Assembly: GCF_000004195.4 (NCBI RefSeq)
Contig: NC_030677.2
Span: 174,704,019-174,768,018 of the forward strand
Direction: 5' to 3'
DNA from: Xenopus tropicalis
Taxonomy: Eukaryota; Chordata; Amphibia; Anura; Pipidae
Length of the DNA stretch: 64,000 bases
Made by a program: the position numbers and the translations under genes. Numbering within the stretch: position 1 is the stretch's first letter; each line of letters opens with the position of its first letter. Below the pieces are notes generated by a model, which did no database searches, was not told where the DNA came from, and was given only the letters and a program-made list of their open reading frames with translations. Positions 48,533-59,066 of this stretch are shown piece by piece.

Positions 48533-49490
48533 AATAGATACACACCTGCACAATATATGTTAACCCTGATTTTGATCAAGGCCGTGACATCACCTAATAA
48601 CTACATCGCACTCGATATTTACCTAAGCGGCGACATAGCCAAATACTTACCCTATAACTATAATTGTTATCATTGTGTCCCAATGTGGAAATAATTCTTA
48701 ACGCATTGTATCCGTCGAGGGGAATTTTGTTATGCGGTGCAAGAGAACGCCAATATAATAGCTTTGGTTTTCATATGTATTACGAAGCCTAATGTAACTC
48801 CTGTAATGTCCAAGGACAGGTACAGTGGCGGGAAAAACGTTTATAATTAACAAACTAACAGCGAATGATAGAAGTGCGGCTCGGATATGAGCGCACTGAT
48901 CAGTCATATAGCTAAATAACCAGTTGGGATTATAGTTAGCCCGGGATCAGTTCCGCTAACAGTCAAGTTGTATAACCATACCATAGACCATCTCATATTG
49001 TGAGTAGCGAGTATCAGTGAACCTAATTTTAGAACCTTATCCCTATTAGCTAAAAGAAAACATAGGAGGTGTCTGAGAACAAATTGTCCAGCCCGCTCGC
49101 CCCACTTTGAATTTAGGGGTAGCACCGTACTTAACTTCGTGCTTAACCCCGACCTAAGGCTGCTACAACCCCATGACATGGGAAATAAATAATAAAAAAT
49201 CAGACACTAAAGGGTTATTAAGACTTTAATGACAAAAGAAAGGCCAACACAAAAAATCATATACCAAAGGACGGTTAATACTTTATTGACAAGGAAAATA
49301 AAAACAAATTACTAGGAGAGTCGCGAAGATGCCAACAATAAAAGTCCTATAAAACAAGAAACAATAAATAAAAACGATAGATTTAACTTACCTTGTAACT
49401 ATGATGTGGCGATCAGCCTTTCCTTAAGTTGGATACAACTGCTACTTTATAGTAACAAGGGAGAGGAGCTTCACTTGTTACAATCAGTGA

Positions 49491-50783
49491 ACCTTCAAGT
49501 ACTTTTTACATCTGTTACTTGTGTGATACATCGTTTCTGAGAAAACTGTGACATCACTCACCTATAAGTCAGTGTATCTTACGAAATAGGCATAGGGTAT
49601 TCCTTTTATTTTCTTCTTTTTCTTACTTTTCTATTTGTGATTTTAAATTATTTTAATAAAAGTTTATAATAGAGGTTAGATTTTATTTGTAGGTGTGCCA
49701 AGTTTCTACATGTGTCCTTTGCCTTCAATTTATTTCTGAAGAGATAACATGCCATTGTTCGCAATTTAATGCAATTACCTTACATATTCTGTGATGTGGT
49801 AGGTATTGATTTATAACCTGACAAGACCCCTTACACAACTGGACTTTAAGAATAATAAAAAAAAGCCCATTCTTTATGGCTCCCGGCAATATTTGTTACT
49901 GAAGAGAAGCGGAGGCTAAGTAGAAAGGCAGTGACTCATTTTCTCTTAAGGCTAAATGACTAAACACAACAAACTGGTTCGTCTAAAATTATTAACAGAG
50001 TCGTTTTTCTATTAGGCCAAAGCAATTTAACTCTTTTGATGTTAGGAGGTTTCCCAACAATTTATTTCAGGTCTCAGAGGAAGTAAATAGCTTTTGTCTT
50101 AAATGCCACCATAATTACTGTAGTCTGTTGGCTAAGTACAATGTTATCCATTACAGAAATGGGCTGCTACCTTAGTAGTAGTAGTAGTATTATTGTGATG
50201 GTTAAGTGCAATAGCTACATCTAATCTGGCTTCCTAAAATGGATTGCAGTGCCCCACAGGCCCCCTCCTGAGCCACATCACTGAGAGCTGCCCCAACGCA
50301 TTTGTGTCCCTGTTTTGCATCCAGAACTGCAGTTGCCGCACATTGATGTTGGCAGCTGCCACCTCTTGGCTATGTCACTTCTGTTCCCTGCTCGGGACAT
50401 GGGGATCAGCTGCCAGGAGCTTGCACAGTGACCCAGGACATCAGGCTGGCTTTCTGTGTACAGGCACTGCCTGCCAATCCCTTACATCCAAGCAGGAAAC
50501 ACAAGTGTCATGGCCAAGGGTGACAGCTGCCAACACCACTGCACAGATCTGCAAAGTGAATATCAGAACATTACCGGCTAAATGACAGGTCATATTAAAT
50601 TGATTTTATAGGCCCCTTTGCCCAAACATTCCGAAAGATATTTTTCTTTTACTCACATTTGTGAAAATTGCCTATAAATCAAAATACCCCCATTAGCCCC
50701 TCTTTCCCATAAGCTAACCAGTTATTGCTGCCTGTTAGCGGACAGCTAAGTACATATTTTAGCTTGTGTTGTGCATGTGTATT
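49491..50783. other. noncoding sequence with a GC-rich segment
   Basis: No gene recognised. A (TAG)n run is at about 50174-50188. 50230-50585 is more GC-rich than its surroundings (CAGGCCCCCTCCTGAGCCAC, CTCGGGACATGGGGATCAGC) and contains a 113-codon plus-strand frame with no domain; it is probably part of a repeat I cannot name. Confidence 0.4.
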
Positions 50784-51173
50784 AAAAGGACAAACAACAC
50801 AGAATATAATTTACCTAATAAAAGAAAACAAGATTCTAAGCAGCTTTGCATTATACATTTATTACAAATTATGTAACTGTTATTTGTATAAGTAACTGTC
50901 CGTCCTGTCTATTCTCTGCCTTGGTGGCTCTGGCATACAATGTAACACAAGGCAGCAGACTGACAGACCTGACTTGCTGGAGGAGACTGACCTTTGCAAC
51001 ATTGTTTAAAAAGTAACAACCAGGAGTTCAGCAAATGCTGCTTTCTATAGCAATTACGTTTACAAATAACTTTTAAAGCACTGACAATTGTTTATAAATT
51101 CATATTGGAAAGTTCCTTAGAAATATGTTTTCTTTTACTGGGTAAAAACTTTTTTTGGGTTGACGCTTCCTTT
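50784..51173. mobile_element. MITE with TTAAAGGA-type ends
   Basis: Left end AAAAGGACAAACAACACAGA and right end GGGTTGACGCTTCCTTTAA are imperfect inverted complements of the AAAGGNNAGTNAACCC type. Internal text such as CTAATAAAAGAAAACAAGAT and CTGTCTATTCTCTGCC matches what I know of a common Xenopus element of this size. No coding capacity. Confidence 0.7.
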
Positions 51174-51930
51174 AAAATATTTTGCCTCTACAATTGCTAT
51201 TTTACAAGATTACACAAAGGAACATAGGGAAAAGTAATTCTAGCCTTTGGGGTGCCGGGGCTGTTGTTCAGAACAACTGGTGGGCCGCATATTGATTTCA
51301 ATTTAAAGCAGACCCGCACTGACAAACACTGTGTTATCCCAAGGAATAAATCATGATATTCTGACATGGAAAAATAATTACAGGGTGAAGCTTGGAGGCA
51401 AGTTTATGTTTCTGAAAGTTCCATTACAACAGAAGTAAGGCTGCAGAAGGCTAAACGAAAGCTCTGTTTGACAATGTCGATAAAAAATGGGCAGGCTAGG
51501 TGGGTCAAGTGGCTGCTATCTGCAGTAAAATGTCAGTGCTACAGTGCTCTCTGTACTGCCCGCGCAGCTTGTGAGCAAACAACACAGTGCAACCAGCAAT
51601 ATTTGTTCTCATAGTTTCGCAGTGATTTATCTTGTGCTAAAATCATGTGTTAAAATTAGCAGCTCAAAAAATGACATAGAATTGCAAAGTAAGTGAAGGA
51701 AATGTCACAGTCAAATATCACCAAAGCCCAAATGGATATATGTATGCATATGGCTGCTGTTTATTCACATGAGAATGATCCTATGATGTAGCATAGAATG
51801 TATAAACGTGATACCGTTAATGCCTACTATATAAATATATATTCACAAAGCCTGCCTTCCTCAGGATAATTTCTATAATAAAATCATGATATCTTAGGTC
51901 ACTTGTGTGTATGGGTTTGTAAAACTTATT

Positions 51931-52187
51931 GCAGGTATGGGATCTCTAATCCGGAAACCCATTATCCAGAATTATGGGAAGGCATCTCCTGTAGACTCCA
52001 TTGTAATCAAATAATTTACATTTTTAAACATGATTTCCTTTTTCTCTGTAATAATTAATTATTATTTCATTAATAATTAATGATTATTTAATTATTAGAT
52101 ATAATTAATCCTATTAGGTTTATTTAAAGAGCCTTATGTGGAAAACCTCAGGTCCCGAACATTCTGGGTAACAGGTCCATAACTGTA
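51931..52187 (-). mobile_element. MITE of the CAGGTATGGGATC family
   Basis: Ends GCAGGTATGGGATCTCTAAT and AGGTCCATAACTGTA are inverted. Internal landmarks are those of the 61002 copy in reverse (GTCTCCATTGTAATCAAATAATTT-like text split around 51990, and CCTATTAGGTTTATTTAAAG). The middle is replaced by an expanded AATTAATTATT tract at about 52050-52110. Confidence 0.75.
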
Positions 52188-54463
52188 GTATTATTATTTA
52201 GTAAAATGTATATATTAAATCCATAGCAAAAAAATGATTAGCGTTACAATAATTTGGGGAGTGATGCTAGGGTGCAAGGTTTTATGGTGAGCCCCTGGCA
52301 CCCCAGTCCGACACGGCACTGGCCTCTGTGTTCTCCCACTTATGTCCACAGTTTTCCTCTTTTTTAAGAAAGTACTTATTTAAAGTTCCTCAAACCTCCC
52401 CCCATGGATATTAATAGTGCTATCATATTGACCCCCAAGACTTTTTTTTGTTATCTTGCAAAAAACTTCATTTAATTTACCAGCTTTACACTGTGTAGGA
52501 GTTACTTTATTATAAAATAAACAGGACTCATAACCAAAGGCATTAATAGTACTGGAAAAACAAGACTGCACAATATTTATGATCATGAATGTTTAGAAAA
52601 TGCTTCTAGACGAAAACATGTCTAATTATGTCTCCGAGAATATTTCCAGTGTTAATTAATAGGGCTGTAATATCTCTTTGTGTATTAGTCCTAAAATGAA
52701 TACTTTATTTAGCTTGTAATATTATGATATGTTCCCTTCGGCTGTCAGGGAGCAGCAGACCACACATTGCCCAGCCATGAATTACATGAACACACCAACT
52801 ATTGGTTTTCTTAGTAACGAGAGACATTTAGTAGCTTGTGATGCAAAGGGGAAAAAATCCTTTGATTTCCTTCATCCACACTCAAGCTAATTTACTGGCT
52901 TCCATGTTTTTCCATTTGCTGTTTAGTTATTCAGCTCCCTTTTTAATGTATGAAATGCACCCTAAAAATAAAAGAAAATGTGTTTCATGGAATAATGATC
53001 CTAGAAGAGAAGTACTTTTCGAATGGATTGCGTTAGTCAATATTTCCCCCCCTGCAAAAGTCCGCCAAGCATAGCGCGAGTGAGTGCAGTGGTTTCTAAT
53101 GGGGCACAGTCTCTAATTATTTTATTGAAAATTACAGGGAAACTGCTCCGCCGGCTGTAAAACTACTAAGTTAATGGCTGAAACCATTTAAACTTTGAAT
53201 ACCATATGAAGAGAGGGATAGTTTAATTTTTCGGATTGTAACTCTCTCACACCTGCTAATTATTTCAAAGGCTGCCTGGGTTTGTAGGGTAAAGTTCTTT
53301 TCATTTGCTACTTTCATAGCGATGGAAAGGGGCAACTTATCTTAATCTCTTACACACACACGTATAATATAAAATAAAATGAAATTTTTTCTATTGGGGG
53401 GTAGATAATTTTATTTTCTTTCTACTTTGCATCTCTCTCCATGTATAGGTAATTATTTCTTTGAAATCAATTTGGCTTTGAGATATATCTATGTTCAGTA
53501 ATATAATTGGCCAATTGTGCGCTCCAGAATATATATTTGTCATTATTTATGGCTGGTCCAAAGGGCACACACACAGACTGTACTCGCAGCTCTGTATAAA
53601 CTGAATAGGTGATTATAATTCTAGTTCAAGCTGCTAAGCTAAAGCACACATTGCATATTGTGGGCAGACCATTTCTTTGTGACTTGAAAAAAAGAGAAAG
53701 AAATTAAAAAAAAAAAATGTTGGCCCTCTTTCTAAACCAGATCTAGTATGATTAAACAAAACAGCAATCTGTGAAGCAATCACAGCCAATCTGGTAGTAT
53801 GTTGTAGCACAATTATCTAATTTTCTGCAATAATTTCCTGAGCCAGCCTGATTGCTGTTATTTCACCATATTTGTGCTGCGTGCTCATACAACACTTTTG
53901 TTCTTTGTGGAACCCGAACATTTCCTTTAAGGTTCATAAATAATTTTTTGTGGTCTGAGTTACTGTTCATTGAGACAGGAGTATGGAAAAGGGGAAAATG
54001 AAGGGCAAGGGCTGTTAAATCCCTCACTGATGCGTTTTACAGAGACTCATAAGTGGTCTTCAATCCCAACAGGCTGCATATCTCAATACAACCATAAGGA
54101 TCTTTCACTTTGTTAAAGTGACTCCAAGGGGCTGATTAGTTATTAATTATGTATTGGGATTGGGTCTTCCGATTTGAAATTACTATAGAAATAAAAATAT
54201 ACATACATATAGTGCTGATATGTTCTGCAACACATTTATAAGCCTCTCTGCTTATTGCACTAGAGTAGGTTGTGAATATCTGCTATTTCACATTTAAAAA
54301 GGAATATACTAATAGCACACACTGATTTTTACAAATGCTAGAAATGGAAGTAGTTTGCTCTCCACTAACTGCAGAGGGAAGCAAAGTGAGCAGCTTCTGA
54401 AAAGGGGTAGGATACATTAAAGGCTACTGGTTGCTCTTTTTATAGCAGTCAACTGGAAGCGAC
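52188..54463. other. repeat-poor noncoding sequence, possible conserved elements
   Basis: No gene recognised. 52590-54150 lacks recognisable mobile elements and holds many intact-looking TAAT-type motifs, for example CTCTAATTATTTTATTG, CCTGCTAATTATTTCAAAGG and GTCATTATTTATGGC. This texture is what developmental enhancers in gene deserts often look like. It is an impression, not a demonstration. The 78-codon frame at 52838-53074 has no domain. Confidence 0.35.
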
Positions 54464-54966
54464 CTTTAAGCTGGCCACGAATTACCCTGGTTTGGTGAGG
54501 TCACCAGAAGAGCAGATCTTTCCCCATATGTTCACCTAAGGTGCAAGATATTGGGCTTATCCGATCATTAGGTCCTAGAGCCAAACAATAAGTGAGGGTG
54601 AGGACTGCATCAATCGATTGAGAGAGAGTTTTATCTAAGAGCAACTATGGCCTTAAATATGAAATAGTAGAATGGTATTTCTATTATTATGCCACTGATT
54701 TGAGTTGTTGTTTGCTTCAATTTAAATTTTGTTGATTACTATGTGACAATGACAATAAAGATATATTCTATTCATCAGCAAGGCGATGCTTCCTCGATTT
54801 GTCAGGAAAATCAAACGAGCCTGATTGACATTTGGCCAATTCTCATCCAGATATTGGTCGGATAGGTCTATAGGAGGGCCCCATACATGGGCAGGTAAGC
54901 TGCTGATTCGTTCTGAAGCATCCTAATCAGCAGTTTATATCTGCCTGTGTATGGCCACCTTAAGTG
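54464..54966. mobile_element. GGCCATACACGGG-type MITE, interrupted
   Basis: Left end CTGGCCACGAATTACCC and right end TGCCTGTGTATGGCCACC are imperfect inverted ends, with TTAAG on both outer sides (near 54465 and 54961). Internal pieces AGATCTTTCCCCATATGTTC, GATATTGGGCTTATCCGATC and GGGCCCCATACATGGGCAGG are typical of a frog element. The two halves are separated by roughly 200 bp of other sequence (about 54600-54800). Confidence 0.65.
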
Positions 54967-55544
54967 GAGAAGAGATCAAAATGTCTAGAGTAGGATAGTT
55001 TTAATATAGGCATAACAATGTAATAAGCCAAAGCCCAAAAGTTTGTTATGTTTAGTCTACCATAGACCAATCAAACAAATAGTTGATTGGTTGTTATGTG
55101 GTACTTATACAGAGGCAAACTTACCTGTCTCTTAGTAGCCATGTTACCTGTCTCTTAGTAGGCATGTATGTTACTCCAAGAACAGACTACTATTCTGTAG
55201 CACTGGCATACTAGCCAATCCAGTACTTGAGCATATATATATTCATATTGCAGATGAATTGCCTTTGTGGAAGGGGTTCAGGAATAGTGAGTGTGCCGTG
55301 TGTGTAATTGTTGCCCTAGCTGCATGACTAATTTTTTTCACTACCACATGACAGATTAATGTGTACATTACTACACTATATGATTTACACCATATGTAGA
55401 AACACTCAAAATTACACTTTGAGACCCACAATTTTTGCCTAAATTAAATGGCTCGTTCCCTGGAGGGATTTTGATGTGATTTATTGGCTGCAAGTTACAC
55501 ATTGGATTGATTAGAAGCATCTCACAAACTGCATACCAGGTGTT

Positions 55545-55795
55545 GAAAAGCTCGCCTCAGGCGGCAGCGCCCGGCAAGTTACCAGGGGCAGCAAAAAGCC
55601 ACTCCTGGTAACTTAAAGAGCCGAAATTCCAATTTTTAAATCTTCTAGTGCACAAAGGACTATTGCGCTCTCTGCGCTACTGATGCCCCCCCCTCTAACG
55701 CAGAAAAGCTAAGCATGGGGGGGGGGGGGTGGCATCAACTTGGCCGTCTCAGGTGTCTAGGACCCCGGAGGCGGTGCTGCATACAGGCTCATTTA
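55545..55795. repeat. interspersed repeat, CGCCTCAGGCGGCAG family
   Basis: GC-rich sequence starting CTCGCCTCAGGCGGCAGCGC and ending GGAGGCGGTGCTGCATACAG, with C and G homopolymers inside. I recognise the start as a recurring Xenopus repeat. No duplication was identified. Confidence 0.6.
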
Positions 55796-56346
55796 GGAAC
55801 AGAATTATAATATAATAATATTTAATATTATTATAATAATACACAAGGGTACTCTTTCACACACTGGCATAACCAGTTTATTTCCCCTAACTATTGCTGT
55901 AGATGGAGTGGCCATAGTACAGTATGGAAGTTACATGATTTCTGTTTTATGGTTGATAGACTGTGGGTAACTGTTTTCCCATTTGATATTTTCCTGCTAA
56001 TACTATTATTCCTCACTTTGCACTCTTTGGTTGTGTTAATTATGATAAAGTGAGTGGGAGGCACCAATGTGACAAATCTGTTTTAGAGAAGGAGTATTTC
56101 TTATTGTGAACTGCTCATTGGTTCAAACAAGCAATGACCTATTAATTAAATTCTGTCTGTACTATAGTCTAATTAACTTTGTTTGCTGTATGAGGATAAA
56201 AACGACCAGTTTTTCCCTATTTGCTCACAATGAGTTCATCTTTTTTCCATATAAACATCCTTCTATCCATAAAGCTTGGTGCAGTAAAAAAAAATATTTC
56301 TTTATAAGTAATCTGAATATTAATTTTGTACTGATATATTTGTATG
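55796..56346. other. noncoding sequence with an AT palindrome
   Basis: No gene recognised. At about 55806-55840, TTATAATATAATAATATT and its complement AATATTATTATAATAA abut and form a near-perfect AT palindrome. Confidence 0.6.
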
Positions 56347-56652
56347 CAGGTATGGGACTGGTTATGATTAATACTTGCAACCTGGGTTATTCGGGATAAG
56401 GGATCTTTCTGTAATTGGGATCTTCATGCCTTAAGTCTACTACAAAATAATTTAAACATGAAATAAATCCAAAAGTATTATTTTGTACCAGTAAGGATTA
56501 ATTGTATCTTAGTTGGGACCAAGTACAAGCTGCTGTTTTGTTATTACAGATAAAAAAAAAGTAATTTTATAAAATTATTTGATTAAAATGAAGTCTATGG
56601 GAGATGGTTCTCCTGAAATTGGGAACATTCTGGATAACAGATCCCATACCTG
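56347..56652 (+). mobile_element. MITE of the CAGGTATGGGATC family, full copy
   Basis: Starts CAGGTATGGGACTGGTTATG and ends AACAGATCCCATACCTG. The right flank is TA; the left flank is TG, probably a mutated TA. Inside are CCTTAAGTCTACTACAAAAT, TTGTATCTTAGTTGGGACCA and AAAATGAAGTCTATGGGAGA, shared with the other copies. About 306 bp, noncoding. TA flanks suggest a Tc1/mariner-related origin. Confidence 0.88.
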
Positions 56653-57865
56653 TATAATTAAGAAATGGAAAGTGTATAAATCAATTTCTATCAGTAAATT
56701 GCTCATTAACAATACACTGGGAATCCCTTGTGTACTAAATTTTGGGTTTCAGGGTCCTAAGGATTGACCCACCTCTGACAGCTGCTCAGATCCAGATAAA
56801 GCCATACAACTTTGTGCTTAGAAAGAAATCAGACTATTATATTGATATGCAAGGAAAACTACAGGCTAGGCAAACACTATGCCAGTGCCCATTTACATGT
56901 AATGATGCAAATAGGCTGGAAAGGAATATCCTGCACACACATCTATATGCTTCCGCTGCTGTCTTTTTAAGGGAAAATAGACAGCATGTAAATAAAATAT
57001 ATTTCCCTTTAAAGAGTAATTTATGTTGTAACTAAATGCATGGTTTATTCTAGGGATTGACTACCTGCAGCCTTCCAGCTGTTTTTAAGAGCACTGAAAC
57101 AAATTCATTACACAAGTACCATTGTTTGCCTTGTTTTTGATTTACATGTAAATTTTCCAAAGTGTTTAAAGCACATTCTGTTCTATTTCTGTTTTAATTA
57201 AACACACACCAAGAAGGAAAAGTGCTAAACGATTCTGTTTTACATAATGATGACAACTTCTGTATGTTTATTTTTTTTTCTTTTAATATCTAAATATGTT
57301 CAAGGGAAATGAAAAAGGACGTGGATTAAGCTGTAGCATTTTTACCAAGCTGTTTACCAAAAAACATTTTAATTGTAAAGCAAAAGAGGCAATATACACA
57401 TGCACTCAACAGGAGAACAATAAATATCACTTGTGTTGGACATGAATTCTCTGGTTTACTTGGAACAAAATCTATAGTTTCCCCCCTTGTTGCTCAGAAG
57501 AGCGAGGAAAAGTGAAACTAAAGGCACTTCAGTTTATGCTGGAACTATCTGGCTAGAGAGCAACTGTTAAAGGAAAAATATGAGTACCTGTATCTACTGT
57601 GTAAAGAAAAACCGGATTAAGAAAAAATGAGGCCCTGGTCAGAGTAGTGATTTGGGGGCCCCAAACCCTACCTCCACCACCCCACTTGCATACTCTGTGT
57701 ATGTCCCAGCACTTCATAACAGTGTCCTTGGAGTGAATGCCCCTGACTCTGTCTCAAGCCCATGTTCTTCTCTCCCTTCCACCTCAATTCCCTCCGACAC
57801 ATGCAAGCAGCAGCACATAATAAAATGCCAGCATTCATCAGCCCAGCACTGTAAGAGCCCAATCA
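56653..57865. other. unique noncoding sequence
   Basis: No gene recognised. Plus- and minus-strand frames of 62-105 codons around 56742-57969 have no domains, and one runs into the following retroposon copy. Confidence 0.4.
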
Positions 57866-58027
57866 ATTATTATTATTATTATTACCATTTATTTATAAAG
57901 TGCCAACATATTCCGCAGCGCTGTATAATAAGTGGGTTTCATACATTGGACATACAGAGTAACATATAAAGCAATCAATAACCGATACAAGAGGTGAAGA
58001 GAGCCCTGCCCAAAAGAGCTTACAATC
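57866..58027 (-). repeat. L2/MIR-like retroposon 3' region
   Basis: On the minus strand this ends ATACAGCGCTGCGGAATATG, TTGGCACTTTATAAATAAAT and an (ATA)n tail at 57866-57885. It is the best-kept copy of the family also seen at 10858, 16809 and 18886. It begins near TTGTAAGCTCTTTTGGGCAG, matching the usual GTAAGCTC start. Confidence 0.75.
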
Positions 58028-58327
58028 GCAAACCGCCAATTGTTAAGACAATCTTATGCTGGACCTCTAACTTTTAGCAGGTAATCCAGGACTGGCATAA
58101 GTAACTCCTTTCTTTTTTTGCCTGAGCCTGAGACACTGGCAGCAAATTGGGGAGGGGCTTGTTTATAACATTCGGGGGGGAGGGGCAGGTGGTAAAGGCA
58201 AAAACAGAACAATGATTAATATTTGACTTACAATGGACATGCATATTTCCCTTTTAACTGTTTTATTACAGATGATTGCACTTGCATGCAGGAATGCTAT
58301 GTAACTATAGTTTTTCTTAAGCTTATG

Positions 58328-58631
58328 CATTAAAGCAGGGGACCCCAACCTTTTTTACCCATGAGCCACATTGAATTGAAAAAAGACTTGGGGAGCAACA
58401 CAAGCATAAAACATGTTCCTGGAGGTGCCAAATAATTAGCCCTTATATGGACTGGCAGCCTTCACGAGGCTCTGTTTGGCAGTACATCTGGTTTTTATGC
58501 AACCAAAACTTGCCCCCAAGCCAAGAATTCAAAAATAAGCTCCTTCTTTGAGGCCACAGGGAGCAACATCCAAAGGGCTGGGGAGAAACATGTTGCTCAG
58601 GAGCCACTGGTTGGGGATCATTGCATTAAAA
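58328..58631. mobile_element. hAT-type MITE, copy 2
   Basis: The element is 58336-58623. It starts CAGGGGACCCCAACC and ends GGTTGGGGATCATTG. An 8-bp target duplication is visible, CATTAAAG at 58328-58335 and CATTAAAA at 58624-58631. It is the same family as 9378-9684, in the same orientation. Confidence 0.92.
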
Positions 58632-58643
58632 GATGGCTTAATG

Positions 58644-58857
58644 AAAAGTCTTGGCTTAAACACAGAAATATTCCTTAACCTAAAGAATATTACTCCAAAA
58701 TGTCAAAGCTATTTCAAAAATTAAAAAAATAAATAAAATTAAGGGGCACAAAAGTCTTGGCTTAAACACAAAAATATTCCTTAACCTGAAGAATATTACC
58801 CAAAAATTTCAAAGCTATTTCAAACATTTAAAAAAAAAATTAAAAATTAAGGGGCAC
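58644..58857. repeat. tandem duplication, 106-bp unit
   Basis: AAAAGTCTTGGCTTAAACAC begins at 58644 and again at 58750. Both units run through TATTCCTTAACCT and AAAGCTATTTCAAA to TTAAGGGGCAC. The unit therefore includes the first bases of the MITE that starts at 58851. Confidence 0.92.
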
Positions 58858-59066
58858 ATTTAGAGAGGGGTGAGATTAGAGCTCACCACAGAAAAAATCA
58901 CCCACTTTCTATTTATTCCCATGGGATTTTTAGAAGTGTATTTATCAATGGGTGAAAGTTATAGAGTTTATCATTTATAAATACGAATCTAAAAATCCCA
59001 TAGGAATGAATAGAAAGTGAGTTTTTCTGTAGTTAGCGCTCACATTTTGTTAAATCTGCCCCTAAA
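58847..59066. mobile_element. hairpin MITE with GGGGCA ends (TTAA type)
   Basis: The element is 58851-59062, starting GGGGCACATTTAGAG and ending GTTAAATCTGCCCC. TTAA lies on the left and TAAA on the right, probably a TTAA duplication with one change. The interior is a long imperfect palindrome: CTTTCTATTTATTCCCATGG on one arm and CCATAGGAATGAATAGAAAG on the other, consistent with a foldback element. Confidence 0.82.

Larger units (their letters stand above)
47400..49490. mobile_element. CpG-rich structured block, probably an unassigned mobile element
   Basis: For about 2.1 kb, base composition and texture change: CpG dinucleotides become frequent (for example AATCCGGAATTAAAAGTCGG, AGCGGCGACATAGCC), while flanks are AT-rich. 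It opens with a hammerhead-like motif (47561-47593), continues with tandem hairpin-forming units (47611-48060), has a nested hairpin at 48442-48532, a duplicated CTTTA(A/T)TGACAA(A/G) segment at about 49217-49315, and an inverted GTAACAAG/CTTGTTAC pair at 49452-49481. Longest frames are only 80-91 codons with no known domain. I suspect a nonautonomous retroelement, but termini and family are unknown. Confidence 0.5.

Noticed and set aside
48904..49179. 91-codon minus-strand frame in the CpG-rich block, considered as a transposon protein
   Set aside because: No recombinase, transposase or reverse-transcriptase motif could be found in it or in neighbouring frames.
50244..50585. 113-codon Cys/Ser-rich frame considered as a secreted peptide
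   Set aside because: No signal peptide, no regular Cys spacing, and it lies in a GC-rich, probably repetitive segment.
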